From Metopolophium dirhodum (lineage: Eukaryota > Arthropoda > Insecta > Hemiptera > Aphididae): a DNA stretch of 64,000 nucleotides. The stretch lies in contig NC_083568.1 in the NCBI RefSeq assembly GCF_019925205.1, positions 5,694,237 to 5,758,236 of the forward strand, written 5' to 3'. The number at the start of each line of letters is the position of its first letter. Position 1 is the stretch's first letter. The position numbers were made by a program, and so were the translations under genes. The notes beneath the pieces were generated by a model that saw nothing but the letters and a program-made list of their open reading frames with translations, made no database searches and was not told the origin of the DNA. This document shows, in pieces, positions 37,542 to 49,649 of this stretch.

Positions 37542-37714
37542 TTTTTTCTTTATTATGTAGGTATTTTTTGTTAGGTTTTTTATTGAAGTCCGATTCCCAA
37601 ATTAATATAAATTCATTCAAGTTTCAATAATTTTAAAGAATTTAAAAGTCTACTACTTTAAATTAACCGAACATGTAATTTTTGTATTTAGTCGATTTAA
37701 TGATATATTATAAT

Positions 37715-38243
37715 TAGGGCAGTGAAGTTGTTGCGTTTACATGTTTTTTTTAAATGCTTTTATTATTGCTTAGTGAGATTAAAATATGTTTCGTTGAACT
37801 CTTAATTTAAACAAAAAAAAAATTATATTGCAATAAATGCAATTTTGGTGGTTTTTTTTTTATTTTACTGCAATTATAACTATTTTTCATAATTTTTGTT
37901 TACATTTAAGATTATTTAACTTAATATATAAAATAAAAGTAAGTAAACGTAGCAGTGAACAAATGTCTATATTTGTTGTAATGCTTATTATTTTATTAAT
38001 ATTCCTATAGAGCGATAGGGTGCGATTATCGCATTAAGGTAAGAAAACTTAAAAAAATCATTTGTTCTGCAATGCAATAATGTAAGCAATATTCATATTT
38101 AATTTTTATTATTATTATTTATTTTATTAATATGTTTGATTTTATTGATTGTATTAAAATTTTTTCGATGCAATTTTTAATAATATATTTTAATGCAATA
38201 ATGCAATCAATTTAGTGAGTTTTTTAATGCAATAACTGCCCTA
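37715..38243. mobile_element. hAT MITE with TAGGGCAGT ends
   Basis: The 529-bp unit has terminal inverted repeats TAGGGCAGT / ACTGCCCTA and a perfect 8-bp direct repeat ATTATAAT on both sides (37707-37714 and 38244-38251). TAGGG-type ends with an 8-bp duplication fitting nTnnnnAn are diagnostic of the hAT superfamily. The interior is AT-rich with repeated TGCAATAATGCAAT motifs and no transposase frame. An apparent 28-nt exon with good splice-like borders at 38011-38038 lies inside it. Confidence 0.8.
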
Positions 38244-38251
38244 ATTATAAT

Positions 38252-39277
38252 GTACTGTAATAATATTATTTGGTATATCGTATCCATTGTAAAATATTTA
38301 AGGTTAAATACCATATTCACAATTTAATATTATATTGATAAACGAAACTGTCACAGCTCTCTCAGCTTTAGATATGAACCACCTTTTTTTGTATTTTTCT
38401 TATATACCTAATTCTGTTGTCACTTATTATTATCATCATCATCACACGTGTACAGTGTTATAATTTATTTATCAATATAAAACGCATACGATTCTTGTTA
38501 ATTCGGTTCGCGGTTTTCGTATGCGTTTGAAGTATTCAGGTACTGTAAGTATACCTTCCACCAATTGCACAGTATATTATTAGATTAAAAAAAAACGATG
38601 TGGAAAAAATACGCGAGCGCATGTATAAACGAGTGTACGTGTAGGTATAACTCGGAGTTTTCCTTCCGTATATATATACACCGGGAAATCAATTGAGTGA
38701 CTTCGTAGCAGTGTACACTTTTTATGTGGGTTACACACTTAACGGATGAACTTTAACCATTTTCGTACATATCCGCTCGGGCGTTGCAGCGGGAAAATGC
38801 CGTCTATACAGTACGCGGGGGCTGCGAAAATATAGGAAAATACTGTTGGAAATAAAACCGTTTTGCGTCGTAAAATCGGGAATATATTTTAAAGCCGGCT
38901 CCGCGGAGGTCCTTAAAAGTTATGCCGATGTGTTTTTCCGCTCGGTATATGTATATATATATATAATATATACAAACGGGTTCAGGGATTAAAGCCGGCC
39001 GAAAATTTGATGACTTTTCGCGTTTCCTGACGGAATTATCGTTTTTAATTTGGCGCAGCGCTGCGGTATTTTAACAGCGTCCCCCGCCTCGCGGTTCATC
39101 CGTGCTGTTCAGACTCTGAAGCTTCGTCGCGACGACGGCGATTGGAATAAATTTCAAAACTAAAACAACGGCGGCGAACGTCTGAAATACCGACGTTGAA
39201 AATTTAAAATTGGCCGAGCTCGCGCGCAATAATTCCGTTATCTTATCGCGGGAATCGCGCAGACACGAATTTCCCGC

Positions 39278-39315
<38 letters not shown>

Positions 39316-40101
39316 CCTCAGATAAATCTATGGACGCTGAGATCACGCTCGCGGAGCAAACATATTATTATTATTATTATACATTACCCACCCGCACTGT
39401 TGTAGTATTATATAGTTGGCCGACAGTATAAAAAATAACAAGTCGTCGGCGGCCGTCGCTCGTATTACCCGTATACGCGTACAGGCGACGATAAATATTG
39501 CGCGGGACAATAATAATTATCGGCTTGTATATAAGTGTGCAACATAATATTATATCGAATAATATATAAGTAAGGACTGCACGGTCAGATCGCCGTACAC
39601 GTCGTACTATATTGCTGTCTGCTCGGACGTTATCCCGGTTTCGAATCTCTTCTCGGTATACCCAGTACCAGCCTGTGGTGTATACATTTATACTATCGTA
39701 TGATATAATATAAATTACGATACGTATGCAGGTACTCGAACCGTCGTCTCGTTTCTCTGGACGCGCGGGACGACTCAACGTCGCGACGCGATCAGGACCG
39801 GGAGCGGATTCGCCGACGGCGACAATCGAAATATAATTAATATTATATTGCGCTCACGACCTAAATAAATACAGGCACGTCACTAGAATATGTCAGGTGC
39901 GATAAAGTTTTATTTCCGCTGTCGTAGCCCAGCCACCCCCACCCGCTGCAGACGTGGAAACTACGATATCAACCGGAGCGTTCCATAATATTTTAGCGTT
40001 TATTCCATAATACGGCTGGAGAATATGCTCAATGTCATCTGGTCAGTTGTTGTACAGCTGCTGACCATGGACTCGGATCTGCTGCTGACAATATTGACAT
40101 G
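38252..40101. other. Non-coding stretch, CpG-rich from about 38500
   Basis: Contains a (GA)n array at 39279-39312 and a short (TTA)n at about 39363-39380. The CpG-rich part (about 38600-39850) could be regulatory. No gene could be supported. Confidence 0.45.
39279..39312. repeat. (GA)n microsatellite
   Basis: About 16 GA units with one interruption. Confidence 0.9.
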
Positions 40102-40112
40102 ATCGTATCCAT

Positions 40113-40923
40113 CACGGCTAAATATATAGGTATTGTTACGTACCCACGAATCAAGTAATCATATATTAACTATATATGTACAGCGCGCCGCACGTTTCTA
40201 ATAATATTTGACACTATAACTAATAGGGCAATTAGTATAGTATAATACGGGGGTCGTTGCAAAAGCGTAGTGAAAACAATCAAACTATAGAAGGTGTCGT
40301 CATACGTATCTTTCCTGGAAAGCCAACGCCCATACGAAGGGTACGAGCCGACCAGCATACCAAATACGAGACCCGAACTATGTCTCATGACCAAGCTTAG
40401 CCACTATTACGACCACCCACTCCAAAGGACTCAATCATATATGCATAGAAGCCCAGGACAAGAGCTCGTCAGACGGTTATACAGTACGGGTTGAGCTAAC
40501 CATTAGACTAGGTTTAGGGACATTCAGAGTCAGGTCGTAACACCACTCACAGTTTCAATTCTCTTTTACACCATAAATTATAACATTGTATTTTTGTACT
40601 TGATTAATCAACATTCATCATGGACTAGTACATCACGTATTTCATTTCTGCGTTGATGTATTTATCGACGTCGGTTGGGACGTAACAGTGTGATCGCAAC
40701 TTTGTGATACGCAGGTGTCGTGGCCGCCGCTGACAGTGAATATTATATCACTTCGACTTCTTTGCTAACAAAACCATACAACTTATCAACTTCTTGGCCA
40801 AATAAATCCAAAAATCACTGCCAGCCGAGATTCCTTTCCATGCTACAACATGCGATAACTGTACGTGCACAGCGCATAACGAAAATGCGTCGCGATGCGA
40901 TCGTACCTATATATTTAGCCATG
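40113..40923 (+). mobile_element. hAT MITE copy A, interrupted by a solo LTR
   Basis: The left piece 40113-40133 (CACGGCTAAATATATAGGTA) and the right piece 40688-40923 (from GTGTGATCGCAACTTTG to TAGCCATG) together match the intact element at 54672-54927 in opposite orientation. Removing the LTR and one target copy leaves about 253-257 bp, against 256 bp for the intact copy. The outer ends no longer carry a clean 8-bp duplication. Confidence 0.8.
40134..40687. mobile_element. Solo LTR inserted in a MITE
   Basis: The 554-bp unit begins TGTTACGT and ends ACGTAACA, a perfect 8-bp inverted terminal pair with the TG...CA ends typical of LTRs. The 4-bp flanks are GTAT (40130-40133) and GTGT (40688-40691), one mismatch from a target duplication. 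Excising the LTR restores the MITE sequence AGGTATGATCGCA, close to AGGTACGATCGCA in the other copy. No internal retroviral-type region is present, so it is a solo LTR left by recombination. The retrotransposon family is unknown. Confidence 0.75.
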
Positions 40924-40931
40924 ATTGTACC

Positions 40932-43684
40932 ATCACGTCCCGCACTATGGTCCGGGATCGTCAATACTCTGCTTTGCCCGTCATCCGTGGTCGGAGTGTT
41001 CGCGTATACCATCGCTTTACGTACACATTATAACAGTAGTGTAATTCAGTCGTGAAATAGTCGCGTATACATTTATTATTATAATATCGTGTCGTGTATT
41101 CTATAGCCGACGCGGACACCCATCCAGCTACAGCAGCGTTCGAAGACACATCACAAAATACGCACACCGCCACGACTCGCCAGACTGGCCGAGATGAGTA
41201 TTGTACTCACATGGTATAAAATCGCATGTAATGTGTATTATAATAGTATTATAATATGATATTATATGGACACTTTATAATACGAATATAGCTATACACC
41301 TGGCGCAGTACGTCGTACAAAGCGTGTACATCACACGGACGGCCGCGCGAACGTTATCCGCCGAGTTTATCGCGAGTGTGTTTTTTCGTTTCGTTTCGTA
41401 TTTTTTTTTTGTATTTCCGAATAAGAGCGGGGCAAGAGATAAACCCGATGACAGGGAATAATAATACAACGACCTCGAGAAATGCCGTTGTCCGCCGGTC
41501 CGGACGTCAGCAGCAGCCCGCCGCATCCGACAATTGACCCAAATACAAAACAAAATACGAATAAAAAAATTATAACGCTCGACCGCCCCAACCCTGTATT
41601 GGTCGTCGACTACCCCGTATCTCGGTCGCGGTATCGCACTCCAATTATTATTATCATTATTATTATTATCATTAGACTGCTGCAGTCGTTGTGCGCGATA
41701 CCGCGGTCGCATATTATACCGGCCGCCGACGGACCCGGCGCGTTATCTCTTCGCGCCGTGTATTCGACAACGACGATAATAATAATAATAATAATAATAT
41801 CACTACGATTATCATTATTTCCAGTCGCACCGTATTATAGTTGTAGGTACTTTATTATTTCAATCGGAGATAATTTCTTTTTTTTTGTCGGTCGCGAGAA
41901 CCAGTCGGCCGACTCGGCTCTTGTTTTTCCTTGTGGTGTATGTGACCCGTAATACGTCTTGTATTTCGTTCGCCGCTGCGCAGTAAGGACAGTCGGACAC
42001 GATATCAAGTTATTATTTATTGCTCGTCATATTTTCTACATGATTACGTGACGGCGACGACGGCGACGACGACATTCCCATGTATATTTTGTGTTTCATT
42101 AAAACATTCTACACGAACTTTACGCCGACCGTGGTTTTTATCTCAAGTCCAATTATTTAAAAATGTGACGTAGGTACCGCTACGTAATATTGTTACCATT
42201 ACTCGAAGAAAGTATAACACGATAATATTCCACCGTATAACATAATCCGAGTTCTGGTCTTATACTACGGCCACGGTACACAGCCACGTAAATAATTAAG
42301 TGATAAATATTATCTCTCGCGTAATTATTGTTATTGTTATCATTTGATAAGACCGCGATAACCGAACGGACATATGCCTTAATATAATAATATATTATGC
42401 CGATTACCAACTAGGAATTCGGTATTCACTTCATTATGATAATAATATATTATTTCATATTATAGATCTCCACAATTATAATACATGGCGCTATTATTAC
42501 GGACATTCGGTCAAATAATCGTCTCTCGTTATCGTTTGCTATACGTCTCGCGTTCGGTTATTTATCATAACAATCGCAATCTTATCAAATAGCATTCCAT
42601 TAAAGTTTCAGAACAATAATAATAATTGAAGTCGGCTACTCGGTTCGCGTATAATATAATAAGTGCAGAAGTTGGAGCCGCACATATGCAGCGCTATATA
42701 TTATTATGTTTGTTGATCTCATATTATTGAAAAAGTTTCTCGATACGATAAATAAAAATTCGGAGTTTTAAATGGATATCCAGAAGTATTTTATTGTTCC
42801 CTCCGAACAGTTTTAGTATAATATACTGATTACGGATGAGCATAAAAGATCGCGGCGCCTATTCGGGTTTCGCTGATCCCCGACAATGGGCCGTTATACG
42901 AGAGAACTTACGCATATATATTATTATGTACATATATACACAAATGCACAATACGCGTATATATCGAAACTCTGCTTTTCGCCACGAGTGTATTTACTTT
43001 TTTTTTTCTTGTCGATCGATACGTTTTTCCAGCACGTTGCGCGGAAAACGCGTCGTCGTGTCGACGCAATTACATTGAAAACATGCGATGAAATATTAAT
43101 GCATATCGAATCAAACCGCGCGCTCTAAAAATTTTGAATAATTTGTCAGCCGGCTCTCGGTCAGAGTTGTGTGCATGTATAGGTTTTATCCGTACAAATT
43201 AATATTATACTTTATCGAATGATTTGGAATGTAATCGTTTTTACCGACGCGCACCCGTTTACGTTGGCGCTGGGATATCAGATCTGACCAGCGCAAACGA
43301 CAAAATAAATAATAATATAATAGCAGGTAGAATTAATTATTAACTGTAGAGACCGTGAACCTGGGGACACCTGGTGTCGAGTTCGGCAAAACGAATTAAA
43401 AGTGCGGTACAGAGTTAAATTAGTGAGTTAAAAAAAAAATGAAGGAAAATTCTGAAATTCGAGACGGTGGGTCAGCGACCCTATATACACTAATAGGTAC
43501 ACTATAATACATTAAAACATTTCATTTCGTTTTTCGCGTTCGATTAAACGCAATTTGATGGGCGGACATTATTCAAACACCTGCAGAATTAGCGCCGGCC
43601 GGGCGTGCGGTGGACATCCAACGAACACATGACCGGGTATTATTATAGTTACCAGAATTACGTTTCTACACATGAGTGTACTGT
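40932..43684. other. Non-coding stretch with simple repeats
   Basis: CpG-rich DNA around 41000-42200 with TTA/TAA runs (about 41644-41675 and 41775-41800), then mixed sequence. Frames of up to 156 codons on both strands (41275-41952) are driven by these simple repeats. No gene was recognised. Confidence 0.45.
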
Positions 43685-43866
43685 CGTAGGCGAAAATCCA
43701 TAAAAATATCTGTGGGGGGGGGGGCTAACGTTTTTAACACCGATGCTAGTGGGGAAGCTTCGATGCGACACAACTAAAAAAACTGTATATTTTTTGAGGG
43801 TGCCACCAATTGGATATTTGACGGGGCCAAGCCCCCTTAGCCTCCCCTTCGATCTGCGCTTATGCG
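43685..43866. mobile_element. Short MITE-like element with G-run
   Basis: The left end is GTAGGCGAAAATCC followed, some 15 bases on, by a G homopolymer (about 43714-43724). The right end read on the minus strand is CATAAGCGCAGATCGAAGGG followed by GAGGCTAAGGGGGC. Similar aGGCG-AATC ends with G-rich interiors on both sides suggest terminal inverted repeats of a small element. I associate such G/C-run elements with aphid genomes. The borders and class are not secure. Confidence 0.35.
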
Positions 43867-45400
43867 TATTATATTTATATATAGGTAAATAATTGTATGT
43901 GTAAATAATAGTCCCGCAGTAAAAACAACGACGGCGGACGGTCGAAAAGGATTTCGTCAAAAAATTCGTCGTCGTCGTCGTCCATCAATCCCGTACGGGC
44001 TGCAGAGTCGTCTGTCACACGCACCCACTCACGCACGAGCAACGGCGACGTTGACAAATCTTGACGTTTCGCGAATCGGATACGTCGCGTACGAAGCGGT
44101 GAGCAGTATTATATAGGTATATGTACGACCGCCGCCAGAAATGACATTCGTTTTCTTTTTGCGCGTTAAAATATTTCGAAAAAGTAAAAGAAAAAAAAAA
44201 AAAAACCGAAGAAAAACCGAGAAAATATAACGTTCGTCGAGTCAAATCCGATTCGGCGACGTTTGACAAACGACGATCCGGCGGCACAGCGTTCGATTTC
44301 TACTATACAGCCGACGACGTGACGGCCGCGATTTCCATTGTATATTATGTTTTTGTCGTTATAGTCTTGTTCGCTCCGTATATATATATATATAAAGCAA
44401 ACATAGATTTAACTCGAAATGTGAATATTATTCGACTTTCGCTATTAACAACTATAGTCCGTGTTGAGATAATATTATTATTATACGCGACAATATTGTA
44501 TTGTTGATCGTAGTTATTAGTTTTCATATAGCCACATATTATAATATACAGGTCAGAGCTCTCGCTGGTGATATATTTTTTTATATTTATTATATTTTCA
44601 CAGTGTGCGTGGGTAATAATTTAATTAATATAACTCTCGAGTTACAGGAGAATAGCAATACTATTTGAAAAGTAAGTTATTTTTTCCTCGGAAATCTATC
44701 AGGTATTATCTATTCATAGATAAAACAATAATAATATTATATTCTGTTATTGTTTAAGGAAATATTTCAAAATTCTTTATTTTAGTTACATAACATATAT
44801 TCCGGTAGTTACCTATACCTACGTAGACCCGCGACGATAAGAGAATAATTAGATTAAATAGAGGAATGTGCCATTATATATTTTGCAGCAGGTAATGAAC
44901 TTTGCGGGTGATTTTTATAACTGAGAATTGAATATATTATCATACTTTAGTGGTTACTGGTAAGCCGACGACAAAATGCAAACTACACATTGTCTAGTTA
45001 ATTACGGGAATTGATTTTTTTTTTTCGTACTATAGAATAGAATTTTAATTTTTTGAAATAAAAAAATAAGTATACCTACTACATTATATTTCATTCGTAA
45101 ATTTGTGGAGGCATATACGATTACGAAAAAAACTCGAAGTATATTATACCTTACGTTAGATGTGTATAATATGTATAGTTTGAACAATATTTTTTTTTTT
45201 TCAGTCTTCTTTGATCTCATTGTAAGATTATTATTATTATTTTTTTTTCCACCCAACACACATACATAATAATAATATGTGGGTATAGAGTATAAAACGT
45301 GCAGCGTGAGGATGTGTGCTGAAGCATGTGTCATTACTCGGACGGTCATTACGGGAAAAATAGTAATAATAAAAAAAAAAACAGTGTGAGTAGTGCGTGT

Positions 45401-45403
<3 letters not shown>

Positions 45404-45443
<40 letters not shown>
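45404..45443. repeat. (GA)n microsatellite
   Basis: Forty uninterrupted bases of alternating AG. On the minus strand it creates a long Leu-Ser repeat in a spurious 189-codon frame. Confidence 0.95.
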
Positions 45444-45446
<3 letters not shown>

Positions 45447-45619
45447 GAGGGAATACAGAGTGGGTGGGTGGGTGGGACGGTAGGTAAAGCGAGTGAAGAG
45501 AAGAGAAGCCTTTCCTCGAGGAAATTATACGTTCGGCTGTCGTGGGTCCGATTTTTATCATTATATACCAATTGTACAGGTGGTGTTGAGTCTAAATGTC
45601 GACGAACAGTCCGTTATAA

Positions 45620-45657
<38 letters not shown>
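45620..45657. repeat. (TTA)n microsatellite
   Basis: About twelve ATT/TTA units. Confidence 0.95.
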
Positions 45658-45658
<1 letters not shown>

Positions 45659-48278
45659 GACCGTACATAAGTCGTGTCTCCGGACGCGTTACGACATTAG
45701 CCGGCTACTTATGCGTTTATCTCCGTGTGCCAAGTGTCATTAAAATACCTCGTGATAATATTATTACTATTGTATTTTCGGTTTGAGATACATTACGCTT
45801 TTGTGTGGTTTCCGTGTGTTTATCCGGAAAACGGACGCTGCAGGTCGTTGAGTGTTTGTGTAGGCGCGCACTATTATAATATGCTATCGTCGTATCCTGA
45901 ATTAGATTCGTATAATATTATTCCCAGAGATCATTACGAGGACATGCACTATGTTGATTTAGTCCTTCTCTCTGTCGATAATTAATTAATTTCGATTTCA
46001 AATTTCATATTATAGCGATTACTCCTACGCACAGGTCACATATTATCGGAGTAATGACCGATATCGTAGGAATAAATGCGCAATATCTATATAGTAGTAC
46101 CTATAATTAATGCATAAAATGATCGGTAAATATTATTTTATAGACATAAAAGTCTATTATTTTTGGGTCATAACGCGTATATAATATATGTCTGCCGAAT
46201 GTTATTTTTTATTAATACAAACATTGCTATGATTCTTATGAAGTATTATTTCCACATCAAAAAAAACTATCTGTTTTTAAGTCAGCGTTTCCAAATAAAA
46301 TTACTTTTGGTTTTTTTTTTTTTTTTATTATTATTAAAAGAGAAAATAAGAACTACTTTTTTCGTATATATTTCTGAAAATGTAAAGTATATATTTATAC
46401 TATATAATATGGTTGTTGAAACAAATGCGATGTGACTTTAGAAATAAAAAGGAATCGTAATTAAATTTGTTTATTCTAAACAAAAACAACAGACTACATA
46501 ATTAATTTATGTAAAAAAAAAAAGAAGAAATAGTTACTATATATGATTTTAAAAAGTATAATATTATTCCATTTCGTCAAAAGATTGTCAGTGTCCTAGA
46601 CTGTATATTTGAATAAAATTGAAGAATACATTAAATGAATTTTCCGGTGAACAAATCAAGAAAATTGTTCTCATTGTACCAGAAATACTGGGAATATTTT
46701 AATCTTATACGCATTTAGAATATTGTTTTGATGTATTTTCATTTCATTAGTTTTTTTGAATTATTGTTATAAGAAATAACCATAAAGATAAATTCGTTAC
46801 ATTATATTATAGTATGATATTATTGTTCTCAAAAGTGGATTCGTTTATATTATAAGTGTGAGAATATTATGTTTTTTGCATGTTAAAATATCGTCTGAAT
46901 TAATTTTCATTTAGTTATTGTAATTATTACGATACGTCTTTATACCATCTTTGTAGTATCTTCATACTGTATTTTTGTCTACGTTAACAAAATATCCAAT
47001 AAAGGCGAATGACCCCATCGCTGCAAGGGAGTGTTCGTATGACATAAAGACTAGTATTTTTATTACGTTCTCGTGGATCAGACGAGTAAAGAAAACAGTT
47101 TATTATTATTTTATTTTATCTACCACGGTCGAATATGGGACCATCATCATCAGAAAGTCGATTTTTTTTTTTTTTAATCTGCCTATAAGCTTATTTATAC
47201 TTATCTTGAATATACACCATATGCAGGTACATACTAGATTTTTCCTCATGGTTATTATGACTAATAAATTGTATTGGTACTTGGTAGAGAGATAAAATAA
47301 AACACGATGTTAAATTAATAATTTAAACCCATTAAAAAAACATTGTTGTTCAATTAAAACAAAATAAAACTACACCTATGGTATGTGCGATAGAATAGCT
47401 CCACACTTTCCAATAATATTGCTTTTTAAAAATATAAATATTATTTCGGATCGTATTTTTTATATGATTATTTATAGTGTATGTTTATACTGCATAACAT
47501 GTTATTGTATATAAACATTTATTTTATTTTATTGCGTGCTTGTAAGTTTTTATACTAATGAGAAATAAAATAAAATATAAAATTCAGTAACTCAGAGCTG
47601 ATAGCGATCGTGACGATTTTCAAAGAACGGCGTAAATTTGATTTCTTACGCGGTGTGGTTTTTGTATAAATTTCAATTTAATCGTATAAGTTTCGTATAA
47701 TAGGTGCCTCCTATTTAACATTTTTCTCGGAGAGAATGACAGTTTAAAATCGTTTCTGTGTTATAAGACAACGGCGTACACAAATACTTACACGAGTTTG
47801 TGTATAATAATATATATAATACAATCGCAGTAATTGTCAACATCTGACCATAGATGGTACTCGAGACGGGATTTAAAAAAAAAAGTCAATATTTGTTCGA
47901 GTGCCGGGTGTAAGATACCGCTTTGACGCGTTAACACGAATGCGCACTTAAATACGATTTACCCGTGAAAGTTGACTCCCGGATTACAGACCACTCTTCG
48001 TCCCCGACGATCGCACGCGACTAAAGTCCGACCGATGAGATTTTGTTCTTCTCATTTCCATGCCACCGCATTTGTACATACGAATAGGTAGGTATGCCTC
48101 GGTGGCGCCCTTTGAATTACCCGACCGGATGCCAATTGTTAAAGGTTCATAGTATTGCCTATGGACGGTATCAACGAAATAATAACTGTGTATATGTCAT
48201 ATATTATTTAATTGACTTCGACTAGGAATTTTTCTGATTATATACTATAAACTATAATATGTAATAATTATATCTTAA

Positions 48279-48724
48279 GAGAGGATGTCAGCGCACCATT
48301 TGTTTTCTCTCTCTCTCTCTCTGGCCCACGCGCGACACGGACAAAACGCATTTACGCAGAATCATTTTTCTATGTTTTTAAGTAATCTTATAGGGTAAAA
48401 TCCCCCGTCGAAAAAAAGTTAGAGAATAATATTTTTGAGGTAATGACATATCAATTTTTCTAAATATTGCCTCAAAACAATTTAAACATAATTTAAATTT
48501 ACAACGATTTCTTGTTTATTTTGAAAGTCGAATACAAAGTCAAATAACAGTAAAATATAAAATCGATATGTCATTCCCTCAAAAATACTATTCTCTTTTT
48601 TGTAATGGGGCATTTCACTCTAAGATTACTTAAAAACACAGAAAAACGGATTCTGTCGTTAATGCGTTTTGTCTATGTCGCGCGTGGTACAAAGAGAGAA
48701 AACAAATAGTGCGCTGACATCGTC
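48279..48724. mobile_element. Long-armed MITE between TTAA sites
   Basis: The 446-bp unit has inverted arms of about 180 bp: GAGAGGATGTCAGCGCAC at the left and GACGATGTCAGCGCAC as the reverse complement of the right end. Both arms continue with ATTTGTTTTCTCTC, CACGCGCGACA, ACAAAACGCATT, TTTTTAAGTAATCTTA and TGACATATC in the same order. TTAA is present on both outer sides (48275-48278 and 48725-48728). This allows either a piggyBac-type TTAA duplication or a Tc1/mariner-type TA duplication with ends starting AGAG. No coding frame is inside. Confidence 0.85.
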
Positions 48725-49606
48725 TTAAATAGCTATTCTAAATGTTATATAATTTTAAACTTAGTTTTTTGTGAACTCAACTGCACCATTACAAGCTAAT
48801 GCTTTTAGGTGATGTGTAACCACTATATGGTATTTATTTTTTATGTTATATGTTCATGTTATTTATGATTACAAAATAAACAATTGTTATTATAATAACT
48901 AACAATATTATGATCAACCATAATATGTACTTACCGGCTGTGCGCTTAATAACCTTTTTTGCGATATGAGTCGATCGATGGAATTCACTTTAATAAACGT
49001 CAGAAAACGATATATTTTCAAAACGTTTACCGCCGTTTAGTCATAGTGTTTTAAATTATTTTTTTTCAAAACAAAACTCATATCATCGACGTCGGAAATT
49101 ATTCACAGGAAAGAATGTAATTTTGCCGCCGTCAACACATTCTCTCCTCCAGCATCTCCTTTTTTGGTTTGTTTTCTATTCGAATTATTCAGCGGTCGCT
49201 AATAAATCTTTCTCGGAAAATATCCGATTGTGCTAAAAATAATGTAGGTAGTGAGTCGTAAAATAATCCAATTCTTCCGGGCATTTCGATCTTTTCGGAT
49301 CGTAAACAATAATTACCGCCGGACAACAAAAGATTTTATTGGTAAACCGCATCATAAAATATACAGTCGGCTTTTAGACACTGATTCGAAATTAGTAATA
49401 TGGTTTTTAACGCTCCTCTATAATAGATTTATATTATATTTTCCACCTTAATCATAAAATATTGTATACCTTATACGAATATCAACTCATTTTTCACTTC
49501 GTTAAATGAATTCATGAACCCCGTGCACGATCACATTAATATAATAATGCATCACATTATATTATCATACGGCTAAAAATCGTTTAGAGCAAAACGTGTT
49601 GACCCA

Positions 49607-49610
49607 ACAC

Positions 49611-49647
<37 letters not shown>
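49607..49647. repeat. (AC)n microsatellite
   Basis: About 20 AC units with one CG interruption. Confidence 0.95.

Positions 49648-49649
<2 letters not shown>

Larger units (their letters stand above)
43867..48274. other. Non-coding stretch, AT-rich from about 44500
   Basis: Includes (GA)n at 45404-45443, (GGGT)n at about 45461-45477 and (TTA)n at 45620-45657. A 29-codon plus-strand stretch with mTERF-like spacing lies at 46613-46699 and is discussed as a finding. No complete gene was found. Confidence 0.45.

Noticed and set aside
38011..38038. Apparent 28-nt micro-exon with good acceptor (TTCCTATAG) and donor (GTAAGA)
   Set aside because: It lies inside the hAT MITE at 37715-38243 and no neighbouring exons were found.
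45002..45571. Minus-strand frame of 189 codons with a Leu-Ser run
   Set aside because: The run comes from the (GA)n microsatellite. The rest is low-complexity with no domain or splice support.
45892..45984. Short plus-strand frame MLSSYPELDSYN... resembling a first coding exon
   Set aside because: Only about 34 codons, no convincing donor and no match to a known protein.
46975..47101. Protein-like translations on both strands (for example KANDPIAARECSYDI on plus)
   Set aside because: Both strands look equally plausible, no family is recognised and no splice sites connect it to other exons.
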